64,000 nucleotides of DNA from Cystobasidium ongulense. Lineage: Eukaryota > Basidiomycota > Cystobasidiomycetes > Cystobasidiales > Cystobasidiaceae. The DNA lies in contig BQUP01000008.1 of assembly GCA_022835595.1 (NCBI GenBank), positions 682,001 to 746,000 on the forward strand. Reading direction: 5' to 3'. Position 1 is the stretch's first letter, and every line of letters starts with the position of its first letter. The position numbers and the translations under genes were made by a program. Shown one piece after another: positions 10,605 to 22,200 of this stretch. The notes beneath the pieces are model-generated. The model saw nothing but the letters and a program-made list of their open reading frames with translations, did not search any database and had not been told where the DNA came from.

Positions 10605-11807
10605 ATGGACAGCCGCGTATCGTCCCCTCCGCTGCTTCCACAAGCCGTCTATTCACACTCAAAGGTCACGCTCACGTGCAGGCCTGCAGAGCCGCTGTTC
10701 GTTGCTGGGCAACACCTGAATGGCATACTGGAGCTCGCATGCAGTTCAGATAAAGTATGGCTGGGCGGGATAGCCCTGGAAGTGCGCGGTGCAGAGCGTG
10801 AGTTGGGCAGCTCTCTGTCCTCTTGTTATCGAGAACTGACCATACTGTTCTACAGAACTGCATTCACGCGACCATGCTGCGTCCTAAGCCTTCATGCAAG
10901 CTGATGTGACATTCCAGTCAGCCAAGCTACCTCCCTCCAATGCAGTGATAGCATCGTCAACATCCCATTCCAGCTTCTGGCCTGCCCGAAAAGGTGTCAC
11001 GCGCTTTCCGTTCTCCTTCGCTATGGCATCGGGATGTCCCTCATCGTGCAAGTTTGCAGGCAACGCCTCGGTCACCTACACACTGCTAGCATCCTGTCAG
11101 ATCCAGGTGGACGGAGAGCGGTCAGTTCTTACGCGCCGCCTGGATGTGAATGTCGTAGAACGGTGGCAAGCTTGGCAGCACGAACAATATCATGAGGCTG
11201 CAGAGGTGCAGATGAGGGAAAGGTTACAGTCTGGTATCGGGATAGGAGGGCTCGGCAAGACTGAAGGTGTTGTAGTAGCTCAAGCCCTGATACAGGATCC
11301 GCTGTTCTATCGAGGTTGGGAGATGCCAGATGGATCTCTAGAGATAGAGCGCGCAAGAGGAGAGATATGTACACATCTTTCAATCACAAATGCTACTCCT
11401 CGAACCATTTCGGGCCTCAAAGTAGCCCTAATTAGAAGGCTCAAGATATTACCTGATTCCGAGACACCCAAGGACCAGAATTTAGTTATTTCAGCTGCCT
11501 CCGCGCCTAGAATCACAGAGACAGTAGAAGAGCTGAACCTTCATGGACGAGGCTGGGAGTTTCCACCTTCGGATCAAGATAAAGTCGTCGATTGCGTCAT
11601 ACCAGTACCTATTCCAGAAAAGTTCCTCTCCGTACGGAAGACCAAGCTGTTCGAGATACATACGCTCGTAAAGATAACTCTGGATATGGGAACCCTGCAG
11701 TCAGTCTTGTCTTTTCGTCGGGCATCTTGGAGGTGTCAAGGACTGACTTTCTTCCCGCAGTAAACCAATTTCAGTCGAGCTGCCGATATGGGTAGCTCAC
11801 TGGGCTT
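10465..11807 (+). repeat. Segmental duplication, left (truncated) copy
   Basis: This is homologous to 14498-15852 in direct orientation, with starts 4,033 bases apart. Both copies open with AAGCGGCCCGCGTGTTTGGC and close with GGGTAGCTCACTGGGCTT, after which the sequences diverge at once. Coding parts are nearly identical; the flank and introns vary more. The block covers about 140 bases of 5' flank, exons 1-2 and the beginning of exon 3 of an arrestin-domain gene. Confidence 0.93.
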
Positions 11808-11893
11808 GGATGTCAAGACTGGTAAGCATGGGGGCGAAGGATCATCCATGGGCGAAGTATTTGGCGCGGCTCGCAGGGAGGCTAATCGTATGA
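10605..11893 (+). pseudogene. Truncated, nonsense-bearing copy of the arrestin-domain gene
   Basis: Partial duplicate of the gene at 14645-18566. Exon structure follows the parent: 10605-10797, 10856-11699, 11761 onward. The parental CAA codon (Gln) shortly after the first intron is TAA here (10885-10887), so the parental frame stops after 74 residues. An ATG at 10894 restarts the same frame and leaves most of the arrestin fold open. Past the duplication edge at 11807 the frame runs into unrelated DNA and stops at 11891-11893, so the long tail of the parent is missing. I count about 19 amino-acid differences from the parent over 345 compared codons, and no coding indels. This is a recent duplicate, probably non-functional, though a shortened product from 10894 cannot be excluded. 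Confidence 0.85.
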
Positions 11894-12478
11894 CATACTT
11901 GGTGAGCATTTTGTCATGCATAAGATCTGAACAGCGCTGATCAGCGCATGGCTTGACAGGTGCCACCGTGCCATCATATAATCCACACGACCTGCTTAGA
12001 ACAATGGGCAGCTCACAAGATGGAATGGTATGCATCGCTGCCAGTCAGTTATCAAGAGAACCTGCTAACACATGTAATACAGCCCCACGTGTAGACGGCC
12101 ATTGCCCCCATTTTAAGTACCTCAACTGTGAGACGGGCATTTGTAGACTACCGGGTTATTCGAGCAATGTATCCTGTCTTGAGCTCAATCATCTATGTGA
12201 CTCTTTCTGATGATCCAAGAGCGCTTGTGATGATGTGCAACTGCATAGTAGTACATCGATACAGATTGATCACGCTGGTATGTTAGTCTACAGGGCAGTG
12301 TCCGAGGAAAAGAGACCATCCCGCAAGTATACGCATGCTAAAGACGTCCACGACCGTACAACTGGAATACACGCGCCACCTCTCTACCGTGTGCCGGGAA
12401 TAGGCCACGTTAAGCTGTGACATGGTTAGACGGTCAAGCACCTGCTAGCATCGCATTTCGTTCATCGCCCGCTAAGGG

Positions 12479-12486
12479 TATAAAAG
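12479..12486 (+). promoter_or_regulatory. TATA box (TATAAAAG)
   Basis: A consensus TATA element in the arrestin spacer. It is followed by a C/T-rich stretch (12510-12575) typical of fungal transcription starts and by a small Ser-rich reading frame. Confidence 0.45.
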
Positions 12487-12664
12487 CTGGACATTTCCAA
12501 GGAAACGCAGCTTACTCTCGTGCACATTCCAAACTCCTGCCTATCAACTAGACTCTTACCCTCAACATCCATCCAGGATGCCACCCTCCAGCTCACAGCC
12601 CTCCAGCTCGGAGCAAGGTCCGCTAATAAACAGGCAGGTCAGCTAAATAGTCCTCCATTGTGCT

Positions 12665-13000
12665 GTGAATAGTGGCGTCCCCAGTGCTGAAGTTCCCTTG
12701 ATTCAGCCTAGTACTAGGCAAGCGATGAACCCCTCTGCCCAAAGGATCCCTTCCAGCAGCAATAGTAGTAGTAGTAGTATTGTTACGGTGATTTGGAAGC
12801 CGTATAACACTAGCAATCGGAGTGGTAGTAGCGATAGTGTTCAAAGTACGCAAAGTACGGGTACTGTTCGGTACGCTCCGGCTGGGACTGGAAGTAGTAC
12901 TGCTAGTAGTGCTAGTGGTGCATTTTCTCACGCCTCGGGGAGATATAGCACCGCGGGCTGCCTAAGCAGTGTAGGGAAGTACTGCGGAAAGTTATGTTAA
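12665..13000 (+). CDS. Small Ser-rich open reading frame, doubtful gene
   Basis: Reading frame of 111 codons, 180 bases downstream of a TATA box. It is rich in Ser, Thr and Asn (SSSNSSSSSIVTV, STASSASGAFSH) and ends in a Cys-containing KYCGKLC. There is no signal peptide in this form. An ATG at 12579 with its own Ser-rich run could be a first exon, but I found no frame-consistent GT-AG intron joining the two. Part of the Ser run comes from an AGT/AGC repeat, so it could be a low-complexity accident. I recognise no family. Confidence 0.25.
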   Translation: MNSGVPSAEVPLIQPSTRQAMNPSAQRIPSSSNSSSSSIVTVIWKPYNTSNRSGSSDSVQSTQSTGTVRYAPAGTGSSTASSASGAFSHASGRYSTAGCLSSVGKYCGKLC

Positions 13001-14233
13001 ATACGTAGCATGCCTTCTGACTGTGTACTAGGTTTAGAACGGTTGTTTCGTGCTTGTGTGCGGAATTGTGAAAACTTGGCGTGACTCTCTGATTTGTAGA
13101 AGCGAATGGGCCGAGCCTCACACAACACACAGCACAGCTTTACAGTACGGCGACCGTACAAATTTTCAGGTTGAAGAAGACGTAGTCAGGCATCCCAGAC
13201 CCAGCAGCGACATACAGTCAGGTCTGCAAAGCAGTGACGAGTGCATGCTGTTCAGTTGAACGATATACAGCCCAGTCACTGGCCATGGCAGCTTACCGGC
13301 ACAGCAAAGACGCACAGCCAGGTTTGCAGAATTATGACTGATGCGCAGGGTTTTCATTCGAGCTACACACACCCAGCGCTTCACATGTTCGACAAGCCCA
13401 AAGCAGGCTGTGTCAACGCTGTACGTTTCAAGGAGGCTGCATAGCCGGCTGCTTCATCACAAGTATAGTGTGAGGCTCTGCCTTTAGGCGGATAGGGCCG
13501 CTGATCTTTTCAGGTGACTTTAGCGTTGCAATACCGTTACATTGGGTGCAACGACATCATTCACAATCCTCTTTCTGAGCCCTGCGTGAGGTAATATTCG
13601 TTGCTGAATGTACCGCAGTGCCAGGGTTTGACATGACCACGTCTCCCCATGACCACTGCCACCACCAATATTGAAACGCAGCCTTCTTTTATTGATGATT
13701 GAAGATTGAGCCAAGCAAAGAACCCAAAGGAGTGGCACCTAAGCGAGCTCGTTTTGTACTCGTATTGCGTAGCTTCGTATCGGGAATCATAAATGAGGAC
13801 CTGTAAAGCTATTTCAGTTGATCCTAGTCCAGTCTCAAAGCCTACAACTTACTTGAACTAAACCGGAAACAGCTTCTTTGGCATCAACCAGCAAACGCCT
13901 GGCTTTGAGTCTCTGTCGTGTGGGTAGCCGACTTTTGGCACAGTATCGTTGGCTCTAGTAGCCGAGTTTTGTCTGTGCTCCCTGTTGGGCCGGAAAAACG
14001 CAGAGCAACCGTCTGACTTCCGACAACGTACAGCGTTGCATAGCATTGCATCTGAGGCATGTGTTACGGTATTTCTTCTCTCTGCACGACACGAAGACCT
14101 GATCGCACCGGTGTATGATTCGTACATTTCCTCCCTGCATTGACCGCCTGCTATAAGTTTATGCTGCAGAAATCTTGAACGACGTCTTCTCCATAGCATA
14201 ATTTCGATGAGTGACTACTCCTCAGATGATTCC

Positions 14234-14281
14234 ATCGCAATTGTACCACTTGGACAAATCGCAATTGTACCACTTAGACAA
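14234..14281 (+). repeat. Two tandem 24-bp repeats
   Basis: Two head-to-tail 24-base units beginning ATCGCAATTGTACCACTT, differing at one base (GGACAA against AGACAA). They lie about 365 bases upstream of the arrestin start and outside the duplicated block, so the truncated copy lacks them. Each unit contains the palindrome CAATTG. They may be regulator sites for the full-length gene. Confidence 0.85.
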
Positions 14282-14497
14282 ATAGGCTGCGACGAGCTCC
14301 GCGACTGACACATACCGATCACTCTGCCATTATTATATAGAGCATTATTCATTGCTCCTGCGGTTTCCAATTGCATTTACTTGCTGCGTACCGGTATATC
14401 CAAGTACGCTAGCTGCAGCTTCTGCCGTTTCATACACCGGTGTTTCATATCGCTCCTCCTTCAACAAGACAATACAACGTAAGTGTGCGTGCGTACG

Positions 14498-15852
14498 AAG
14501 CGGCCCGCGTGTTTGGCTAGGACGAGAATGTCCGGTGTCCAGCGACAGCGATGCCGGCGTGGCATGCGGAAGGACAGCTCTGTCTGCTGGCAAGGGGATG
14601 CTGTTGCATGACAGTAAACAGCGCAGACTATACTGCTAAACTGAATGGACAGCCGCGTATCGTCCCCGCCTCTGGTTCCACAGGCTGTATATTCACACTC
14701 GAAGGTCACGCTCACATGCAGGCCTGCAAAGCCGCTGTTCGTCGCTGGACAGTATCTGCATGGCATACTAGAACTCGCCTGCAGCTCAGATAAGGTGTGG
14801 TTGGGTGGTATAGCGCTGGAGGTGCGCGGTGCTGAACGTGAGTTGGGAAGGTCGTCCTGGTGTCGTCTATGTATCGAGAATTGACCATACTGTTCTACAG
14901 AACTGCATTCACGCGACCATGCTGCGTCCCAAGCCTTCATACAATCTGATGTCACATTCCAGTCAGCCAAGCTACCTCCCTCCAACGCAGTGATAGCATC
15001 GTCAACATCCTGTTCCGGCTTCTGGCCTGCCCGCAAAGGTGTCACGCGCTTTCCATTCTCCTTCGCTATTCCATCGGGATGTCCCTCGTCGTGCAAGTTT
15101 GCAGGTAACGCCTCGGTTACCTACACACTGCTAGCATCCTGTCAGATCCAGCTGGACGGAGAGCGCTCAATTCTTACGCGCCGCCTGGATGTGAATGTCG
15201 TAGAACGGTGGCAAGATTGGCAGCACGAACAGTATCATGAGGCTGCAGAGGTGCAGATGAGGGAAAAGTTACAGTCTGGTATCGGGATAGGAGGTCTCGG
15301 CAAGACTGAAGGTGTTGTAGCAGTTCAAGCCCTAATACAGGATCCGCTGTTCTATCGAGGTTGGGAGATGCCAGATGGATCTCTAGAAATAGAGCGCGCA
15401 AGAGGAGGGATATGTACACATCTTTCAATCACAAATGCTACTCCTAGAACCATTTCGGGCCTCAAAGTAGCCCTAATCAGAAGGCTCAAAATATTACCTG
15501 ATTCCGAGACACCCAAGGACCAGAATTTAGTTATTTCAGCTGCCTCCGCCCCTAGAATCACAGAGACAGTAGAAGAGCTGAACCTTCATGGACGAGGCTG
15601 GGAGTTTCCACCTTCGGATCAAGATAAAGTCGTCGATTGCATCATACCAGTACCTATTCCAGAAAAGTTCCTCTCCGTACGGAAGACCAAGCTGTTCGAG
15701 ATACATACGCTCGTAAAGATGACTCTGGATATGGGAACCCTGCAGTCAGTCTTGTCGTTTCGTCGGGCGTCTTGGAGGTGTCAAGGACTGACTTGCTTCC
15801 CGCAGTAAACCAATTCAATTCGAGCTGCCGATATGGGTAGCTCACTGGGCTT
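14498..15852 (+). repeat. Segmental duplication, right (parental) copy
   Basis: Partner of 10465-11807. Here the homologous block is the natural 5' part of a longer gene. The small length difference (1,355 against 1,343 bases) comes from indels in the 5' flank and first intron. Confidence 0.93.
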
Positions 15853-18566
15853 CACTACCAGCATCAGCTCTTCACTCCCGGCAGATCACGAGGCCGCCTA
15901 TATTGCGACCTGTCTCGTCCCAAGGCTTGATGCAAACGCACAATGCCGCGACTTTTGCCGATGGCGATATTTTATTAGACACCTTTGGCCGTCGAACACC
16001 GTTCAGCAGCACGTCGCCCTTTCCCAGCCCTCAACCGATGTCTCTTCAAGGCGGACATCCGTACTCGCCGTCTCCCCGTGGAAACTTTACATCTCAGCCG
16101 ATACCCATAGACGTGACATCTCGAGATCGAGAGCAGCAGCTTGCATTCATACCCTTCAATCCCCACGTCGCTGCTATGACGCCTTCCAGGTTCATTAATC
16201 AAGATACGCCATGGCTACATGCAGATCAAGAGGCTCAGCATTATGCACCTATTCAGTCACCTTCCCAGATGGATTTCGTCCCTATCTCACTGGCTTCCTC
16301 TGCTCCTGCATCATCGTACTTTCAAATGCTGGCGCAACAGCGTATGACGCCGTCACCCAAACTGCCTGAAAGCATGAACACACCCGGAGTTGGTATGTCA
16401 CGTTCGTATTCAGCCGATTCGAGACTTGCGACTTCCAACTCGGTGTATGTACCACGAGCATTACCACCCGGAATGCAAGAGCGCCTTACGGAAGAAGAAC
16501 AAGCCCGCGTACTGGCGAACTCGACACCTGCGGTTTATGATGTCAGTGAACGCGCCTATACGCTTCAACACCAGCAAGAACAGCAGAGGAATAGCCCATC
16601 TGGCAACTCATCGTTCACATCGACAGGCAGGCAGCGAAGGCAAAGTATGCCTACGCCTCCCAGCTCTGTACAGGGTCGATTCTCCCCAGTCAATGCGACA
16701 CCCTCCCGGTCCATTAAGACTCCTCCTCTTGCGCCTTCATCGCGCTTTACTTTCCAGCTGCCTTTCGTCCCCAGCACAATAAGCTCAGAGCAAGCCGCTC
16801 TTATAGCAGGTTTGGAAACGATAGGTGAAGATGGGGAATCACAGGCTGGCACCATTCGACTTGGCAAAGGAACGCTAGGAAAGTCTGCATCACACGAGCA
16901 GATCAAGTCGTTGAAAGCAGTAAGAGCGGTGAATAGCGCCATCGACGAAGAAGGTAATACATCCGTAAGCTTGCTAGAAGGTATTGCCGAACGTCAGGAT
17001 AGAGAGAAAGAAGCCGCAAACAGGCGAGAAGAACTAGAGAATCAAAGTCAAAACAACATTCTTGCAGGTCTTTACTCCTCTCCAAACATGGATAAGACCT
17101 TACCTAAAGCGCCTGCGAAATCAGAAAAGGCACATTCACCGGAAAGTTCTAATCGCGTTCGAAAGGGCATTTTTGATATATTTCCTGAAATTACAACAAG
17201 CAGTAGTTCGCCTGCTAAACGCTCCGACAAGACTGGGTCAGCTCAACGTTCACCTGGAAAGCTATCTTTGCAAACTCGCGCGGTCTCTGGTCCAGCTGCA
17301 AGTAACGGAAAGGACCTAGACACCAGCAAAGAAACTACTCGACCAAATCTCAAAAGCAGTAAATCTGAATCGCTACTTGCATTAGAGTCTCGACTCTCGC
17401 GACCTAATTCGCCTATGTCGCCAACCTTTGGGAACGACAGACCTCCTTCACTGTCTCCACCTCCTAGGTCGGATGCTGTCTCACCAGTTCAACGAGCTGT
17501 TTCCCCTGTTCACATAGGCAATCAGGGTGCTTTGAGAAAGAAAAGTTCTCAGCTTTCGATGAAACGCCAAACTCGCCAGCATCGCGAGGAAAGCAATTCC
17601 GAAGCCTCGACCAAAGCTGATTCGTCAAGTGCATCATTGGTCGAGGTGACGTCTAGAGTGGAGGCGTTATCCCAATCTCGGCCAAGTGTTGGATCAAAAC
17701 AACCTACGAATCTCAAGGCTGTCGAACCATCTCTAAAATTGGCGAAGTCGATGCCAACGCCCGTTGCTCCTCGCGTGCCGAGTGCTACCAATCGCGTGGA
17801 CAACGACAGACTGCTTCGGCCTATGAAGGATGCAGCCTCTTGGCAAGTTAAGGAGACCGACCTCTCAACACTCGCGAAGGAGTCCTCATCATCTATGCCG
17901 CACTCGCCGCAGAGAAAGACAGCCGCACTCGCTCCGCTCAGTCGGGCAGGTCCTCTTTTGTCCAGCTTGCCGGCCTCTGCAAGTAAACGGCATACGTCTG
18001 ACCCGCAGACGCGAACGAATCCTCAAGCCTTGCTAGGTGCTATGTCGACGCGACGACAAAGTTTAGACATACCTTCCAATCCAATTGACAAATTTGGTTC
18101 AGCTCGTGGTGGAAGAGGAGGAGTCGTTACAAACGTAGCTAGCCTATGGGCTGACATCATTTCGCAAGAAGCTAAGAATGCAAAGAATGAAGCGACTCTG
18201 GCGAAATCAGCGATATCCAAACCCTCCCATCATGCAGTAACCTCAACGGCAACCGCCCAACCTGCGGTCAAAGCTGAAGATCAGCTACGTGAAGCCGCCA
18301 CTAATGCGCAAAGCAATAGAAAATGCACAGAAAATATCGGAAATACAGCAGCAACACCGACTGCAGAGACTACAAGAAGGAGACCCCCTCCACAGGCTTC
18401 TAAGGCGAGACAAGCGATTATGGCGGTCAACGCCACGATGGGGAAACCGCCAACTTTTGCCAAAGCTCTCCAGGCTCCAATCGCAACCACTCAGCAGACA
18501 GATCCGCCATCCGTAGCAGGTCAAGGAGCGTCCAACCTGCGGGCACTGATAGCGAAGTTCAGCTAG
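14645..18566 (+). CDS. Arrestin-domain protein with long disordered C-terminal region
   Basis: Three exons (14645-14837, 14901-15744, 15806-18566) make a 1,265-residue frame. The first ~375 residues look like an arrestin fold: an early beta-strand run (SKVTLTCRPAKPLFVAGQYL), GIALEVRGAEQLHS, FPFSFAIPSGCPSSC, VTYTLLASCQI, and a C-terminal half ending LVKMTLDMGTLHKPIQFELP then IWVAHW. The 61-base intron before KPIQFELP uses the GTCAGT donor. The remaining ~890 residues are Ser/Pro/Thr-rich and basic, with no domain I recognise, and end LRALIAKFS. Alpha-arrestins usually steer membrane cargo or ubiquitin ligases; a clear PPxY motif is not obvious, so that role is inference. Two 24-bp repeats lie upstream. 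Confidence 0.82.
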
Positions 18567-19291
18567 CAGCTCTGTACAAATCCGCTGCATCCACAACTGT
18601 TTTCGTTCCTATTCATGCCGGGTAGACCAATAAGCTTCACAATTAGAACGGCCACTTAAAAGCCCCCTGCATGCAAGTCCGCGAATGGCCAGACCGTACC
18701 GAATCATACCCTATAATTCGGAGTATACCCTACAATTCGGTCGTTCGCGAGTTTTGCCCTAGGCTAGCTAAAGGTGCGTTCTACAAGACTATTAACGGCC
18801 AATTTTAACAGACCAAGACTCATCCTTCCGTCTTTCAGCCCATTGTCAGACTTTCTTCGCTATATACGATGCTGATGAGGGACAAGTGCCATCTGCATAA
18901 GGAACCTGTTCATCAACTGCGACATGCCCTTCGGAGCAATAGTCAACACACGACCATCATGGGTGGCTGGCATCTATTCCTGATGCCGTACAGACTCTAC
19001 GGCGCGCTAGGGCATGTCGCTATCGAATCGACGGGTGTCTCATGATCCATAGACAGCTCTCTTCGCTATCGGTCTGCGTAATAGCAATTTTGAAAGCCTA
19101 CCAGCCCAGTATGCAACTTGAAGGAAACGAAATTGCAATACGACAGTGCATATGTAGAGGAGCATCCCTAGCGTACCGAGAAACAAAGTCAATCGCTATT
19201 TGAGCTCGCTGTGTTTGCCACCTACCTCGATTGGCGTGGTTTCGACACCTGTCGTTTCCGTAGATTCTAGCTCTGCACTACCACCCTGATA
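18567..19291. other. Intergenic region, 3' of arrestin gene to nucleotidyltransferase gene
   Basis: About 725 bases with no gene. It includes a pair of 16-base direct repeats (18706-18740), listed separately, and presumably the nucleotidyltransferase promoter toward 19200. Confidence 0.5.
18706..18740 (+). repeat. Pair of 16-bp direct repeats
   Basis: ATACCCTATAATTCGG (18706-18721) and ATACCCTACAATTCGG (18725-18740) lie head to tail with a 3-base gap and one mismatch. Function unknown; the spacing would suit a dimeric DNA-binding protein. Confidence 0.75.
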
Positions 19292-22200
19292 TTGCTCCTA
19301 TCATTTGAGCGAGTCTCTACTCTGCTTCTGTGCATGCAATATGCCGCTTTGCTGAGGAAGTCGCTCGCCTCGAGCCGGCATCTGCCTGCATCAAGACTGT
19401 CATTTTCGATCCGCGGAGCAGCAAGCATGGCTTCAGCAAGCTCAGATCTCTACCGCACCACGAGTGCAAGCACAGCGTCCTCCTCTGGTGGCCCAGAGAT
19501 GTACACTACGGCCTCAACGTCCGCTGCTGATTCACCTCGACGCATGCTCAACAAACACGCCAGTCGGTCTTCGTTGCACGATGGACAACAAAGCGCCAGC
19601 GACACCCCCAATACGCGCCGGCAACGCAAGAAGAAGACTGCAAATAAGCAAACGCCTATCACCTCATCTTCTGCCTCGTGTCTTCCGGGCTTTGTCGCTG
19701 CGACTTCGTTGACCAGCAGTCGGCAAAGTCCTTCTTCTACTGCGAAACCTGTGGCGGCGAGCCTGGATGTCAAGGGCAAAGGACGAGCAAGCGATAACGA
19801 CAGTAGTCCCGTCCTTCCTCAAGGTGGAGGTCATGAACTCACTACGGTTGTAAACCTGGCAAACGATTCCTCGCAATCTCCTACCCTCCATGAACGTCAT
19901 GCAGCACCTATGATAGCTTCACAACTCGGCAATACTAGTGTTGCTAGGGAGACCGCAAGTCCAGAAGACTCTGCGGCCTCTTCAACAGATGAGCTACCGT
20001 ACTCCCCTTCACCTAATGTGTCCCCACAAGTAACTCCGCAAACAAAGATGTCTGCACGCGACGCAAGCGTGACCCCGAAGTCCTCGCCTTTCAAGGCGCC
20101 CCTTACAGGCTTTCATTTCCTAGCAGTTCGCAATCTCGCGGTCGAAGCAAGGTCTTCTACAGTGGCAGCCATACCCAATACGGAGGGTTTGGGTATCGCT
20201 GGAAGTGGACTGGAAAAAATGCCAGCTCTTCAATTTGGAGCATCTACACCAGAAGTCAATGTGCAGGAAGTGCGGTCAGCTCCGTTGGATCCTGCGAAGA
20301 AGAAAACCGCTTCGTCTCCTTTGACCTGGTCAACTGGTCACAAAGCCCTCGATGCACCTACTCTTGGCTCGCCTACTCTCGGCAGCATGAGAGAAACGGA
20401 GGACTCCGAGGAAGTGGCGCGCAACGCCATAACGAAGGCAGCTTTCTCGGTCAGCCAGGCTACCATACTGCAGGAACTTGCCAAACGTAAAGCCCAGAGC
20501 AAGCTTTTACTACAGCAAACATCCGAAGCACAATATACACCAGACTCAGTCCGGCAACCTGAGGACACGCCAGTACTAAAGACAGAGAAGGAGCAAGAGA
20601 ATGAGCAAGGAATGCCCGAGGATGGAGTCAAGAAAAAAGATATGGCTCTGCCTCAACGGCGGAACCTGTCACCACCCTCCAAGGCCTCAAATTATAATTA
20701 CAATCTTAACGTGCAAGCAGCAGCGTCGGCGCCGGATCAAAGTCCGCTAGCTGTCGACGGAACTACGAGTGCTACAGCAGATATTGAAGATGACATCGAC
20801 GATGGTGCATCAGAGGCCAGTATCACGAGCCATCTGATGCATAGCGTTGTGAGGGACGCCGATCTTGCTCGGGGGTGGGAGGCTCTCGATGCTAGTGATA
20901 GTACGAAGGACAAAGCACGTCAGCGGTTGGAAAGCGCTATTTACGAGCTTAATAAGCGACACAGACCTTCACAGGCAGTCATTACCGCAAGGCAAGAAAT
21001 GCTAGTGGCTATACGAAAGAGACTTAATTTCATGCTGAAGGACTGGGCACCGAATTTCCAGTATAACTTGGAGACTTTTGGCAGCACAAAATATGGACTC
21101 GATACGGACAGCTCGGACCTTGATCTATGTATTGTTGATCCACATCGACCAGATGGATTCAGGGATGTACGCGATTTGTATGATTTGACCTTGTCAAAGA
21201 ATGGGCAAAAGGAGGCCATAGCAAGTACCGAAGAAGATGAAGAGAATAATACATCTACACCGTTTTCCCGGCACAAGAAGAATAAAGAGTGGGCAAAGCC
21301 AGAGATGAGGAAAAGGATGGCGCTTGGAGATGTCTACGATGTCCAACGCTTGGCCGATGCTCTACGGAAGATGGGCCACCAGCAAGTCATTGCCATACCA
21401 AATGCAATCGTTCCCATTGTTAAGTTCAAAAGTCGCGAAGGTATCAAGGCAGACATGGTGAGTTCTGCCTATGCCTAGCTTTTCAAGGAATCTCCGGCTT
21501 ACGTGTCCCACAGAACCCAAACGAACAGCTCGGTGTACGAAATTCGACGCTTATAGCTGAATACATTTCAATGAAACGCATCATACGGCCTTTCCTTATC
21601 TTCCTCAAAGTCTGGGCGAAGCAGCGGCAACTTAACGATCCATCGGGACAAAAAGGTCTCATGTCCCTATCGTCCTATTCGCTTGTGCTCATGGCGATAG
21701 CCTATCTACAACACGCTGGAATCGTTCCAAACTTGCAAGATGCAGATCTCATTAAGCAGACTGGTGTGGCAAGAGAAGTATTCTGGTCGAAAGTGCCAAA
21801 TCCAGATGCACCGAAAACAAGTCACTGGACTAAGCGGAAATATTTGGGAGACTACAAAGCCATGGCGATCGACACAACGTTTGTCAGAGCCGAAAACTTA
21901 GACTCTCAGGTGGAAGGTTCAGCGACCAGCAATCCTTACTCGAACGTTGCGAAAACCAAGAAAGATGGGAGAGCCAAGTCCGGTTCCATAGGCTGGGAGA
22001 GCGGAAATGATGATGTTCAATCCGCGTCCGAAGCGTCAAACCCCGACGGATCAATGGAACTTCTTAAGCTCATTGAAGGTTTCTTTGAATACTACTTGGG
22101 TTTCCCGACCGAGAACAAAGCAGTCTCCGTTTGGCGTGGGAAGCCTATAGATCGCAACATGCCTTTCGAGGCATCGTCACAAAGCCCGCGAAAGTTGAGG

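Larger units (their letters stand above)
11894..14497. other. Gene-poor spacer between the two arrestin copies
   Basis: About 2.6 kb with no convincing conserved gene. Directly after the duplication edge, one frame (11808-11908) reads LDVKTGKHGGEGSS then ARREANRMTYL, and after a possible intron ATVPSYNPHDLLRTMG. This looks protein-like and may be a remnant of another gene whose 5' part was lost, but I cannot assign it. A Ser-rich small reading frame behind a TATA box (12479-12486) is listed separately. The stretch 13000-14200 shows nothing I can support. Confidence 0.45.
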
